This document shows positions 54,916 through 64,000 of a DNA stretch of 64,000 bases, piece by piece. The notes below the pieces were generated by a model. The model was not told the DNA's origin. It was given only the letters and a program-made list of their open reading frames with translations, and made no database searches. Where the stretch lies: positions 62,001 to 126,000 of the forward strand of contig JAMPIV010016231.1 in assembly GCA_024509875.1 (NCBI GenBank). Reading direction: 5' to 3'. Numbering within the stretch: position 1 is the first letter of the stretch; every line of letters begins with the position of its first letter. The DNA comes from Oreohelix idahoensis. Lineage: Eukaryota > Mollusca > Gastropoda > Stylommatophora > Oreohelicidae. A program made the translations under genes and the position numbers.

Positions 54916-56390
54916 TTAGGATTGTTTTAATGGATGGGGCTACCAGCCCTACACAGAATCTCACATTAGCTGCCTTTTACGACTTACCTGACGGAACACT
55001 GATTCTATTCTTTTATTGTCACCGCTGACACAACAACAAGGTTGACAGTGTACACAATTGTTGTGCCTTCAAATAGTGGCGGTCAGTTTGTTAGCCAAGC
55101 CAAATCATTAGATCAATCTTCAGGACAAAGTCAACAGTCTTCTCCAGGTCCAGGTGGCAGCCACATAGTTTCTACCTCAGCTCAGCTCTCTATGTCCAGG
55201 TCTGACGTCGTAGGTCCTTGTGGGCTGGGAAGCTTTGGAGAATGTATGTGACCGCTTGGCCTTCCACGCTAGCATTATCCCTACTACTTCCACGCTAAGC
55301 ATTTATACGTGCTATAATATGCTACATATAAGAATGACAGACCTCAAAATGAAATAAGACGTTTTTACACAAAACGCAGTATCATTCAAAGTTCAGTTGG
55401 CAGTTACTGCTCTGACAGGGCAAACGTAGGTCAGTCCCAGATAATAATGAATGGGTTTTATGCGCGGAAAGTGGGAAATGAATGTTTGTGTGATCTGGTT
55501 TTTTTTTTAAATCCAATTGTTAAGTTGGAAAAGATCACACATGTGAAAAAAGTCGAAATAACAGAAAGTCGTGTGCAAAAAGTCGAAAACAGAGAGACGT
55601 GTGCAGAATTTGTACCGTGTGGAAAAAAGAAAGACGTGTGGAAAAAGGCGGGAAAAAAAGAAGAAATAGTATAAATAGAAGAGATGTGGGCGATAGGCAG
55701 AGATTTCAGGATTTATGATTCCAAGGACTCCGTGATTTTAGACTAGAGGAGTTTTACAGATAGCGTTAGGTGAACTTCGTCTTTGAGGATACCAAGACAA
55801 GTTTTTGAGTAGACAAATCAGTACATTATTCTATTTGGATATACATATATTATTCTATTTGGTTATACATATATTATTCAGTTGGATTACATATTTTTTC
55901 ATCTTGGATTACCAATCATCATTGTGAAATTTACAGTGTTTGTCTAATGACATCAATAAACTCTAATTGAATTTTTCTACATTGCTGTTTGTGGAACTTT
56001 ACAGTAATTTCTTTTGGATATACGTTGTTATGCTGAAACTGTTTTGCTTATCACCAAACGTAAATGGAAGAACATTCCTGGGTTGAAAAAAATAACAAAA
56101 GGTCAAGTATTACCATCTCTGGCGGAAGGCCAGTTAGCACTTGAACCACAACAACATATAAAGGATTAACTCTGACTAAATAAAATCAATATAACTACTA
56201 GTGCCGTATAACCTACACGGCCACATATCTTCAAATTGATGCAGTAACCAGCTCGGTTACATGTTCAAATTGGCGCCGTGACCTGCGCACAAGTAACTGT
56301 CCTGCCACATGTGTACAGTGGTCTGGATTCCAATCCTACATGGACATGCATTAGTATAGGATTTCCCGAGTAAATGGAGATGGCTTATTA
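54916..56390. other. No recognised gene
   Basis: No domain is visible. Lys/Glu-rich frame 55447-55674 comes from purine-rich repeats with GTGTGCAAAAAGTCGAAA-like units (55540-55640). Short ATACATATATTATTC repeats lie at 55848-55890. Confidence 0.5.
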
Positions 56391-56394
56391 ATTT

Positions 56395-56639
56395 GTGTGG
56401 TTAGTTGTCAGGCGGAAAATAATGACATGCTATTGCCAATGAAGTTGGTGGATTGGGTCAGATGTGTTGTCCATATCCTTCCATTGGTAGTTGTACTGGT
56501 TGTGAATGATGGTTTTGGCCTCTCGATAAGGCAATGTTTGGCTGAATTTACCACCGGCTCTCAACAACGCATCAGCCTTTTCGTTACCAGTGATTCCAGA
56601 GTAACCACTGGAAGGCTACAGTTGAGGATCTTTGAATTA
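56395..56639 (-). pseudogene. LINE RNase H C-terminal fragment
   Basis: Minus strand: GNEKADALLRAGGKFSQTLP, then YREAKTIIHNQYNYQWKDMD and a stop followed by HVIIFRLTTNH. The order matches GNEEADRMAKE...EEAKSFIRISYRNKW...VIIFRLRNGHN in the LINE at 18555-20743, so it is the same clade. It has one in-frame stop and a frame change. Confidence 0.75.
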
Positions 56640-56838
56640 TGTTAAGCTTATGCCAAATTTCATTGTTCATGTTTTCATTTCTGGTATTTTGTGCTGATTC
56701 CAGTGGTGATCTGCAGTCTGTAAAGCAGCAGTCGGCAACCAGTGAGCTGTGAAGATCTACTTTAGAAACATTGAGCTATTGTCTTCGTCGTTCGCTCGTT
56801 TTGGGCGAAAAAATGATGTGTATTGCAGATCACAGCTG
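56640..56838. mobile_element. hAT-like MITE-type repeat, copy 2
   Basis: Partner of 54708-54915; it continues past the shared GATGTGTATTGCAGATCA block. It lies directly against the RNase H remnant. Confidence 0.6.
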
Positions 56839-57154
56839 GACTGCGATATCTCTTCATTTCGACCCAGAACATCCGATTTCAGCAAGCAATTTTTTTCAGG
56901 TTTGATGTCCTTCTCCCTTGACTGTCCCCAGCCTACCTGCAAGGCAGCAGGTGGTTCAAAATCGGAGTGTTCCTCCTAGATGATATGCCACCCAAGGCTT
57001 ACGAGCTACATCAACCCGGAATTTAATCCACGCCTGAGGTTTGAATTGGTGCTGACCAGAGCATTGTCCACTCTCCGGTGGACACTACGCCTGCACCTTA
57101 AGAGGTCCCAAACTACTCCGAACCCGGTAGTAGTATGCAATGTTCTTTACAGGT

Positions 57155-57300
57155 CGCATTGTGGTGGCACATTGTGGTGGCGCGGGACTTTTATATAAGG
57201 AAATGTGGTGGCGCATTATGGTGGCACGTGACTTTTTATATAAGGAATTGTGGTGGCGCATTGTGGTGGTGCGTGCCTTTTTATATAGTAATATATAAGT
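57155..57300 (+). repeat. Short tandem repeat, about 46-bp unit
   Basis: Three copies of a unit with GTGGTGGCGCATT(G/A)TGGTGG and CTTTTTATATAAGGAA. Confidence 0.85.
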
Positions 57301-57748
57301 TCAAGTATGGCGGTGTGTTGTTGTGAGTTGTTGTTTATACAAAATAGTTATATTACAAAACAGGTAGACAATATTTACATATATTACAATATATATATTA
57401 CAACAGTTAGACTATATTTATATTACAACAGGTAGACGATATTACAACAGGTAGACATATACATATAGGTATATATAGATAACAAAGAATTTAGTTAATA
57501 TATTTTATTTTTCAAATAACAATAGCATATATTGGTATTGTACAATATTTTTCAAATAACACATAGGATTATATAGTGACTTGTACAGTATTTATATGGT
57601 AACACAAAGGAATATATATATATATATATATTTATATTGGAAGACGAGTACAGTATTTATAGGGTAACAAAGGGGTACATATTGGAAAGAGGCGTATTCT
57701 TTATTGGTAACCAACAGTAGCAAAGGGTCTTTAATAAATATATCACAG
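57301..57748. other. AT-rich, no gene
   Basis: Scattered ACAGGTAGACAATAT-like and AATATATTACAA repeats and an (AT)n run near 57612-57632. It may be the downstream flank of the polymerase relic. Confidence 0.5.
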
Positions 57749-59395
57749 TTATGTTTTAGGCTGCAGACCAGAACTTGAGGGAGGGGAGTCGTCATTCTCA
57801 TCGTAAAAATAGGACAGAGAGGTGCGTTCGCGTGTATGTGTTGTGTTGTGTTGGGTTTGTATTGTATTGTGTGTACAGAGTGGTATGGTTTTTTGGTTGG
57901 TGTATATACCTAGGTATCTGTGTGGTATGGTTTTTGGTTGGTGTACAGAGAGTTTAGATGTTGAGGGGGATGTGGTGATATTGTCAGAATGCACCTGTCT
58001 CTTGATGTAGAAATAAGACAGGGCATTTCTGTGTTGTTCGTATGTGTATATGGCGGAGTTGTGTGATCTGAACCCGACATTTTTCCCTCCCTGTGCTTGT
58101 TGGGTATTGAGAACCTCTAAAAACGTGTCTTTGTCTATTTTGTTGTGGTGTTTGTTGAGGCCTTTTGTAGTAGTCTTGTCGTAGTCGCCAAAACAGTGAT
58201 ACGTTTTGCTGCAGAGGGAAATCATCCCACTGCCTTCGTACTCTAATTTAAAAAGGTCCGGTGTCCGTTTAACGTATAATTTTTGCTCGCAACATTTTTG
58301 ACAAACTAGGCGCGTTTAACCCTCACTAGCTACGAAAACGGAACGATGGTCGGGACACACTTCGGCGGGGAACCACTGGTCGTAGGAGCTATAAAATTCA
58401 CATCGCATAGCGGGCTTAACAACGTCCGCTAAATTACTCGCGCTAACGGCCAAGTAAAGACTGTCTGTGTCTGTCTCGCACAACTGAAAATCTGACCTAT
58501 CTACAAATTTATCTAAACAGTCGTAATAAAATTCTAACATGCGCAGTTTGGCGTACTGGTAAACAAAAAATCCTATCTGCGCGGGCAGGTCCCTACTTAT
58601 TTTCTTTTTAACCATTTCTACTTCGAATATGTCGTCAGTCACTAAAGTCATTTTTCTAAAGCGGGGGCAGTTTATTAATTTAGAAGTACCCTCTCCCGTC
58701 GTGTACGAGACATCTACATGCTTCGCCTTATTGGTCAACGTCTTACCATAGGCGGCGTTACCTAACAGTTTCATGGTTTCGCTGGTTATTGCGTAGGCAG
58801 GATCTGTATCTCCCTGGCGGCGCGCGTCGGAAACAGTATCCCCAAACTGTTTAAAACACGTCGCGGGCGTATATTCAATCACCTGGTATATACAGGTGAC
58901 TTCTAAGCCTTTGGCCAGGTACCAGCGAAGCAAAGGCGTCGCCAACAGAATCTTTTTACCCACATAACTGCCGATCAACGTCCTTCTGGGGGTAGTCAGG
59001 AGTTTATGTTTTTCGGCGTATTCCCGCATGAAAGGCCCAATATCATCTCTCGTGACGTCGACATTTTTTAAAATGGGCGTCATTTCCGAGAAATGCTCTT
59101 TCAAGTGGTCGGGGACATGAATGTCACACTCGACTAAACCAAACAAGGTCTCGTCTAGCACAGAGGCGAGAATCTGTTGCTCCGTTAACGGGTACCGACA
59201 TTTGGTATAAGATGGTTTCAGGGTAGGGAAGGTGGCGCTCAGAAAGCGACCGATTGATCTATCGGTTTTTTTCAAGCTTTGCCACTCACATTCCCAAATT
59301 TTTACCAAGGTGACGTCACACAGTTTGAAGCGAATGGATTCTTTTTGTGCTGGCGAGGGGGACGACGCATGGGTGTGTACAATTTGGGGTGTAGC
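57749..59395 (-). pseudogene. Family B DNA polymerase of a Maverick/Polinton-type element
   Basis: Minus strand. This is the polymerase part of a protein-primed type B enzyme used by self-synthesising DNA transposons and related virus-like elements to copy their DNA. It reads KIWECEWQSLKK near 59300, a finger/palm region, the motif B core KLLGNAAYGKTLTNKA (about 58730-58775) and motif C CETDTDSLYLAV (about 58440-58475). The thumb-side sequence includes GLCSK-type (SLCSKTYHCFGD), KGLNKHHNKIDKDTFLEVL and TYEQHRNALSYFYIKRQV, ending at 57749. A single in-frame TAA at 58316-58318 interrupts about 520 codons of otherwise continuous frame. The N-terminal exonuclease domain is not found, so the copy is truncated as well. 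No capsid, protease, integrase or terminal inverted repeats were seen nearby. Confidence 0.85.
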
Positions 59396-59419
59396 AGGTG
59401 GTTGTGTGTATGACTCAGG

Positions 59420-59580
59420 AGTGAAGTGTTAGAGACTTGCCTATACCAGGGACAGCATCTAGAGGTGGGAGTGAAGTCCTAGAGACTTGATTATACGAGG
59501 ACCAGCATCGAGAGGTGGGAGTGACGTGTTAGAGACTATACCAGGTCTAGCATCAAGAGGTGGGAGTGAAGTGTTGAAGT
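59420..59580. repeat. Minisatellite built from a SINE tail
   Basis: Three to four copies of a unit of about 46-52 bp with GTGTTAGAGACT and AGCATC(T/G)AGAGGTGGGAGTG. The same string (GAAGTGTTAGAGACTTTACT, then CTTCGAGAGGCGAGG) occurs at the end of the SINE at 17540-17600. Confidence 0.75.
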
Positions 59581-59895
59581 GAGACTTTCTTGTCTGGTAA
59601 TTTTGTGTGTAGGTACTGTAATTGTTGTGTGGTGTAGTGTAACTGGTGGGTTTGGGTTTTTGGGTGGTTGTGTTGTGTATGAGTCGGCCTTGTGTTGGCG
59701 AGTACAGATAAAAGACTAGCTTATTGTGATGTTTATTGAGACCATTAGTACATTTTTTCCGCGCTGCGTTTGTTGTGTAATGAGACCCTCCAAAAAAAAG
59801 TGTGTTTGTCTGGTGGTTTGTGTGCAGGTATTGGTGTGAATTACAACTAATTGGTGTTAGCTTTCTTGGTTTGATAGTCCTTTTCACAGTGTAAA
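59581..59895 (-). pseudogene. Polymerase B C-terminal fragment, rearranged
   Basis: The minus strand contains NGLNKHHNKL and TLFFGGSHYTTNAA, corresponding to KGLNKHHNKI and the FLEVLNTQQAQ region of the polymerase relic at 58100-58170, but the two blocks are in swapped order. It is a second decayed and rearranged piece. Confidence 0.55.
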
Positions 59896-60535
59896 AGCAC
59901 TATTGGTTATCTGTAGTGTTTTAAATAGTTTTGTTAAGCCATTATTTCTATAATATTTAGGGGCCAGCTCGACCATGTATAAACACTAGATGTATATTTA
60001 TCAGATCACCGAAGACGTGTGCGCATGCGCGCATAACTTCACACATCAAAATAAAAACTTTACAGGAGCGCTTAGATGATGATTTTTCACTGTCACTTTT
60101 AAAGAGGTCACACCGCAGACTTGTGTAGATTGACCAATTATTGTGGAGGTAGTGTATTCTTAAACAATAACAGGAGATTTTTGTGTATTTCATGAAAGTT
60201 TAGGTATAGGTACACTATCCAACAGTGATCTCATCAGAACGCTGTAATGTATGTGGATGTGTTGTAGTCTTGTTACAAACAACAAGCTGATTTAGACGTA
60301 GATTTAACATTTTTATTGGAAGGAGTTGTGCTTTTACCCTCTTACATGAACATCGCAACCGGTTTGTTCCAAAACCTTCAGGCAACTATGTTGCTGCTTG
60401 ACTTGAGAAGAAGGAATTTTTATAAGCACTCACTAAGTGAATTCCCTTTTTCTTACCCCCTATAGAATAAAGAGGAAAATATAAAAAACAAAAGTAATAC
60501 ATGTTATAAAAGAAGATGACTAATGATCGGTGTGT
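59896..60535. other. No recognised gene
   Basis: AT-rich. Nothing supported on either strand. Confidence 0.5.
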
Positions 60536-61220
60536 GGTGGGGATGATTTTGGTTTTGTGTTGTGTTGTGTGTAGCTAGTGAAAAGAATATAGAGTGGTGA
60601 GAGGTGAAGTGGTGTCGGAGGTAACTATTCTTGTGATGTAAAAAATATGACAGGGAATTTCCGTTGTTGGGTGAATGTAATTACATATTGAGACTGGCTC
60701 TGGTCCACGTGGTAGTTTTTTTTTATTATGTATATTATATCATGAGTAATAAGTCTACTCACCCCAATGTCCATCTAGTGATATGTAAGTGAACTCAGCA
60801 CACAGCCGTATTCTCCAACATAAAAATACTGTCAAAGGTCAGGCTGGACAAGGTCAAAAAGACAGTTTTATTGAACACAAAGAGGTTCTGTAGAGATATT
60901 TCCCATATGCAGACTAGATTATGGCGACAACTAGACAACCCCTTAGTGTTGCAGTCTGTAACTGAAACAATGTCGCGGCTATTTTCATCCATGTTTAATA
61001 AAGGTCAAAAACACACGTGCTTTTACCCTCACTAGAAAGAAACGCGATTGATGGCCCGCGCAAAACATCGCACGTAAACCATGACTCGTTTATAAAATTC
61101 CGGTACCATAGAGGGTGACGTCAGGGCTAAATATAGCTATCTAGAAAAGCGTAATAAAAAATCTAACAGGCAGAGTTTTGCGTATTGGTAGACGACAAAA
61201 TCCTATCTGCAACAGGCTTT
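60536..61220 (-). pseudogene. Second decayed polymerase B copy
   Basis: 60625-60700 resembles 57990-58060 (GATGTAAAAAATATGACAGG versus GATGTAGAAATAAGACAGGG). 61018-61215 resembles 58312-58580 (CCCTCACTAG start, ATAAAATTC, then TAATAAAA..TCTAACA..CAG.TTTG and TATTGGTA, ending AAATCCTATCTGC). No frame survives. Between them 60700-61000 is unrecognised. A further short match (GTGACGTCAG(C/G)GCTAAATATAG) recurs at 63241-63262. Confidence 0.6.
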
Positions 61221-61620
61221 GCCTTTGTAAGACTAACATTTTACCTTTGTAAGACTAACCCTGCTGCTTATTTATGTTCGCGTCACAAGTTCAAAACACA
61301 ATCGATCAATAGTAGAAATTTATAAAAGAAACATTCCTTCGTTCGTGTGTTCAAACCCCCGCGACTTAGGGTTTCACTTTTTTCACACGGGCGACATATG
61401 GAGATAGGTTTTATATTGTCTCTCAAGCGGTTCAAACATGCGGAGACCACGGAAATGTAGTACATTAAATAAATGTAACTAAGTATTTGTTCCAGTTATC
61501 AAACGGGTATCTACGTTTTGTCCTGCAATTTTCAAACTTTAGTAACAGCTTTTTCTTCCAAGCAGCAAAGATGGTCCCAAAATTTTCTCCCAGGCCTGCG
61601 CAAAGGGTCCAACCTGTTGG
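61221..61620. other. No recognised gene
   Basis: Unique-looking spacer between the polymerase debris and the satellite. Confidence 0.5.
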
Positions 61621-62640
61621 TAAATAGATCAACTGTCAAATACTTCTTCAAATATGTCTTCCACTTGTCAAAATATTTCTTCGACTTGTCAAATACTTCT
61701 TACCGGTGTCAAAATATTTCTTCCACTTGGCAAAAAAAATTTCTTCCATTTGTCAAATATTTTTTTCCACTTGTCAAATATTTTCTTACCGTTGTCAAAA
61801 TATTTCTTACCGTTGTCAAAATATTTCTTCCTCTTGGTAAAAAAAATTTCTTCCACTTGTCAAATATTTTTCTTACCGTTGTCAAAATATTTCTTACCGG
61901 TGTCAAAATATTTCTTCCACTTGTCAAATATTTTCTTCCACTTGTCAAATATTTTCTTCCACTTGTCAAATATTTTCTTACCGTTGTCAAAATATTTCTT
62001 ACCGTTGTCAAAATATTTCTTCTACTTGGCAAAAAAAATTCTTCCACTTGTCAAAATATTTCTTCGACTTGTCAAAATATTTCTTACCGGTGTCAAAATA
62101 TTTCTTCCACTTGGCAAAAAAAATTCCTCCACTTGTCAAATATTTTCTTCCACTTGTCAAATATTTTCTTACCGTTGTCAAAATATTTCTTACCATTGTC
62201 AAAATATGTCTTCCACGTGGCAAAAAAAATTTCTTCCACTTGTCAAAATATTTTTTCGACTTTTCAAATATTTCATACCGTTGTCAAAATATTTCTTCCA
62301 CTTGGCAAAAAAAATTCTTCCACTTGTCAAAATATTTCTGCCACTTGTCAAATATTTCCTACCGTTGTCAAAATATTTCTTACCATTGTCAAAATATTTC
62401 TTCCACTTGACAAAAAAAATTTCTTCCATTTGTCAAAATATTTCTTCCACTTGTCAAATATTTCTTACCGGTGTCAAAATATTTCTTACAGTTGCCAAAT
62501 ATTTATGCAAATGTTTTTGTTAGCTGTCAAATATTTCTTCAAATGGGTCTTCCAGTTGTCAAATATTTCTAACAGTTGTCAAATACTACTAACAGTTGAC
62601 AAATATTTCTTAAAATATTTCTGCTAGTCGATAAACATTT
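61621..62640 (+). repeat. 21-23 bp satellite
   Basis: About 1 kb of units based on TTGTCAAAATATTTCTTCCAC and TTGTCAAAATATTTCTTACCG, with occasional A-runs (GGCAAAAAAAATT). Long Phe/Leu/Ser/Lys-rich frames are open on both strands because the unit lacks stops; they are not genes. It degenerates at its right end into CAAATATTTCTAACAGTTG units and joins a LINE relic. Confidence 0.95.
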
Positions 62641-63140
62641 CTTCAAAGGCGACCATCTTTCATGCGGTGGATATGGCCAAGACAGCGTAGGCTTCCCTGT
62701 CTCAGCCGACTATACAGGCTTTGAAGGCCAGCACGTGAAAACACCTCGACATTTGGCACTTTTATCTTTCGACGAAATGCGAGGAGGTGGCGCAGACATG
62801 GTAGATGGCAGGTATTGAGCCTTCTTTCTTGCTCAGCATAGATTGTTCAGGTCTCACTGCCATATAGAAGTAAGCTGATGATACAGGCGTTATATATTGC
62901 AGCTTTGGTCATCGTTGCGAGTTTGGAGTTTCCCCAAACGCGTGATGTGAGGCAGGCAAAGGTAGCTGCAGCTTTGTTAATAAGACTAGCAATTTCTGTC
63001 GCCAGAGAGAGTTTGTCATTGACGATATGCACAAGGTATGTGTGATGCACTGCACACAGCAACGTGCCGGCTGACTTAACCGTCCCAGAGTTCCTCTGGT
63101 ACCAGTTGTAACTTGGTCTGCCCTCTTTTTTTTCATTCAA
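62641..63140 (-). pseudogene. RTE-type LINE C-terminal fragment
   Basis: Minus strand. LSLATEIASLINKAAATFAC, SRVWGNSKLATMTKAAIYNA and SLLLYGSET, then after a frame change the LRQGSLRCLGHIHRMKDGRL block. These are the thumb, LLYG.ET and LGH..RM.D.R motifs of LINE ORF2. The frame runs from about 63140 to 62847 before a break. Confidence 0.75.
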
Positions 63141-63390
63141 TATTTTTTCCTGTTGTCAGTACTTGACAATGCAAATATAGTATTGCACCATCAAATGTAA
63201 TCGATGAATGAGTCATACTGTTTGTAGTCGGTCAGAGTGGGTGACGTCAGCGCTAAATATAGACTATCGGAAACAAGTTTATCTTCTTTTGATCTTGTAT
63301 TATTATTTTATTATTCATAAACTTGCCTGGGAAGTCTGAAGTTTTCCTAGCATGAAAATTCGTTCCTTTTGTTTCCTCTGTCGCCATATA
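63141..63390. other. Spacer with short polymerase B match
   Basis: Holds the GGGTGACGTCAGCGCTAAAT block at about 63238-63260 shared with 61116-61140; otherwise unrecognised. Confidence 0.4.
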
Positions 63391-63440
63391 GAGATCTACT
63401 GTACCGTCCCCTGGGATCTACCGGTTGTCGACCCCAGTTG
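63391..63440. mobile_element. hAT-like element end
   Basis: GGGATCTACCGGTTGTCGAC followed by CCCAG resembles the right terminus GGTTGCCGACCCCAG of the hAT-like element at 40547. The partner end was not found. Confidence 0.5.
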
Positions 63441-64000
63441 TAAAGAATACTATTTTAGTTCTATAACTATGAATTTGATTTTTTTACTGCTTAATATGCA
63501 CTTGATGTCATTCTAACATTTGTAAATTGGTCTCCTCTTGACTTGTCAAAAGTTGACCCTAAATAAACTGTTTTTTTTAATCTGTTTTCATCCAAGGCTG
63601 ATACCCTTCTAGTGCAACGTTGGTTCTTAGCACGAATGTCTATCTTTGCTACATGAGGCGTAACAGTTTTTAAATGTTTCAACACATTCAGTACATTTTG
63701 GACATCCCCGTCCAAGAAATACCACAAATAACTTTTGCTGCTTGAAATAAAACACTGTATCTGCTCTTGAATTCATACTTGAATTCTCGTATAATGGAGT
63801 TGGAATGCTATCTGTTTTCACAGATTTGCTCTTGCACGAAAATAGCAAGGCGACTCGCCTAGAACTCACCACTTTGAGTTTACATTCTCTTCACTCGTTG
63901 ACGACTCGAGCAGAAAAAACCTCGCACACTGAGTTGCACTGTCTTTTTGTTTCACTTTCCCCACGTGAACTTTGCTTGGCCCACCTGAACATTAGCTCAC
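63441..64000 (-). other. Unrecognised minus-strand open frames
   Basis: Two overlapping minus-strand frames (63627-63872 with a CPKCTECVETFKNCYASC cysteine cluster, and 63491-63727) look non-repetitive but match no family I know. The cysteine-rich piece has no in-frame continuation. Possibly a decayed hAT-associated protein, given the adjacent terminus; that is a guess. Confidence 0.2.

Noticed and set aside
61518..62627. 369-, 289- and 120-codon + strand frames and several minus-strand frames
   Set aside because: All are translations of the 21-23 bp satellite; no start context, no domain, and several frames are open at once.
51000..64000. Further vWA exons completing the domain
   Set aside because: I looked for a hydrophobic strand with an (I/V)GxG pattern and a following acceptor-donor pair on the + strand and found none I could defend.

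Overview
This window is animal nuclear DNA, most likely from a mollusc-like (lophotrochozoan) invertebrate. The evidence is GT-AG split exons of an extracellular-type gene on the + strand, very long AT-rich introns, many RTE-type LINE 3' ends with (GATGAT)n tails, an RNase H-bearing I/Nimbus-type LINE, Tc1 and hAT-type DNA transposons, Gypsy-type LTR elements, a Maverick/Polinton-type DNA polymerase B, and large simple satellites. The species call is inference. There is no bacterial-type operon, CRISPR array or rRNA gene.

Host gene. Four exons on the + strand can be supported: a six-cysteine exon at 10309-10551, a Trp/Cys-rich exon at 14320-14436, and two von Willebrand factor A (vWA) exons at 48786-49021 and 50854-51016 that together carry a complete metal-binding (MIDAS) motif set. 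Their phases agree, so they probably form one secreted or extracellular-matrix protein gene whose ends lie outside the window. The intron between 14436 and 48786 is about 34.3 kb and consists almost entirely of transposons and satellites.

Layout. 1-9 kb: 3' end and LTR of a Gypsy-like element, a 1.5-1.8 kb direct repeat flanking a Gypsy gag remnant, long (AT)n, and a decayed Tc1 transposase. 9-15.5 kb: polypyrimidine tract, two exons, and RTE-type LINE 3' ends with internal tandem expansions. 17.5-21.5 kb: a tRNA-derived SINE, then an I/Nimbus-type LINE inside a 61-62 bp satellite. 21.67-40.71 kb: a nested tower of five elements. A CAGTGTTCGAC-ended DNA transposon contains a CAGGGGTCG-ended hAT-like element, which contains a minus-strand LTR element (B). 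B contains in its 3' LTR a complete LTR element (A), and A contains in its own 3' LTR a 5'-truncated RTE LINE. Most levels have target-site duplications, and for two of them an empty site survives in the same window. 41-47 kb: a 32-bp satellite with a LINE body embedded in it. 47-51 kb: a foldback MITE and the vWA exons with LINE debris. 51-57 kb: mostly unrecognised, with hAT-like MITE copies. 57.7-61.2 kb: a Polinton-type polymerase B with one in-frame stop, plus decayed copies. 61.6-64 kb: a 21-23 bp satellite, a LINE tail and a hAT-like end.

Most long open frames in the window are satellite artefacts or transposon remnants. The only host coding sequence I can defend is the vWA gene.
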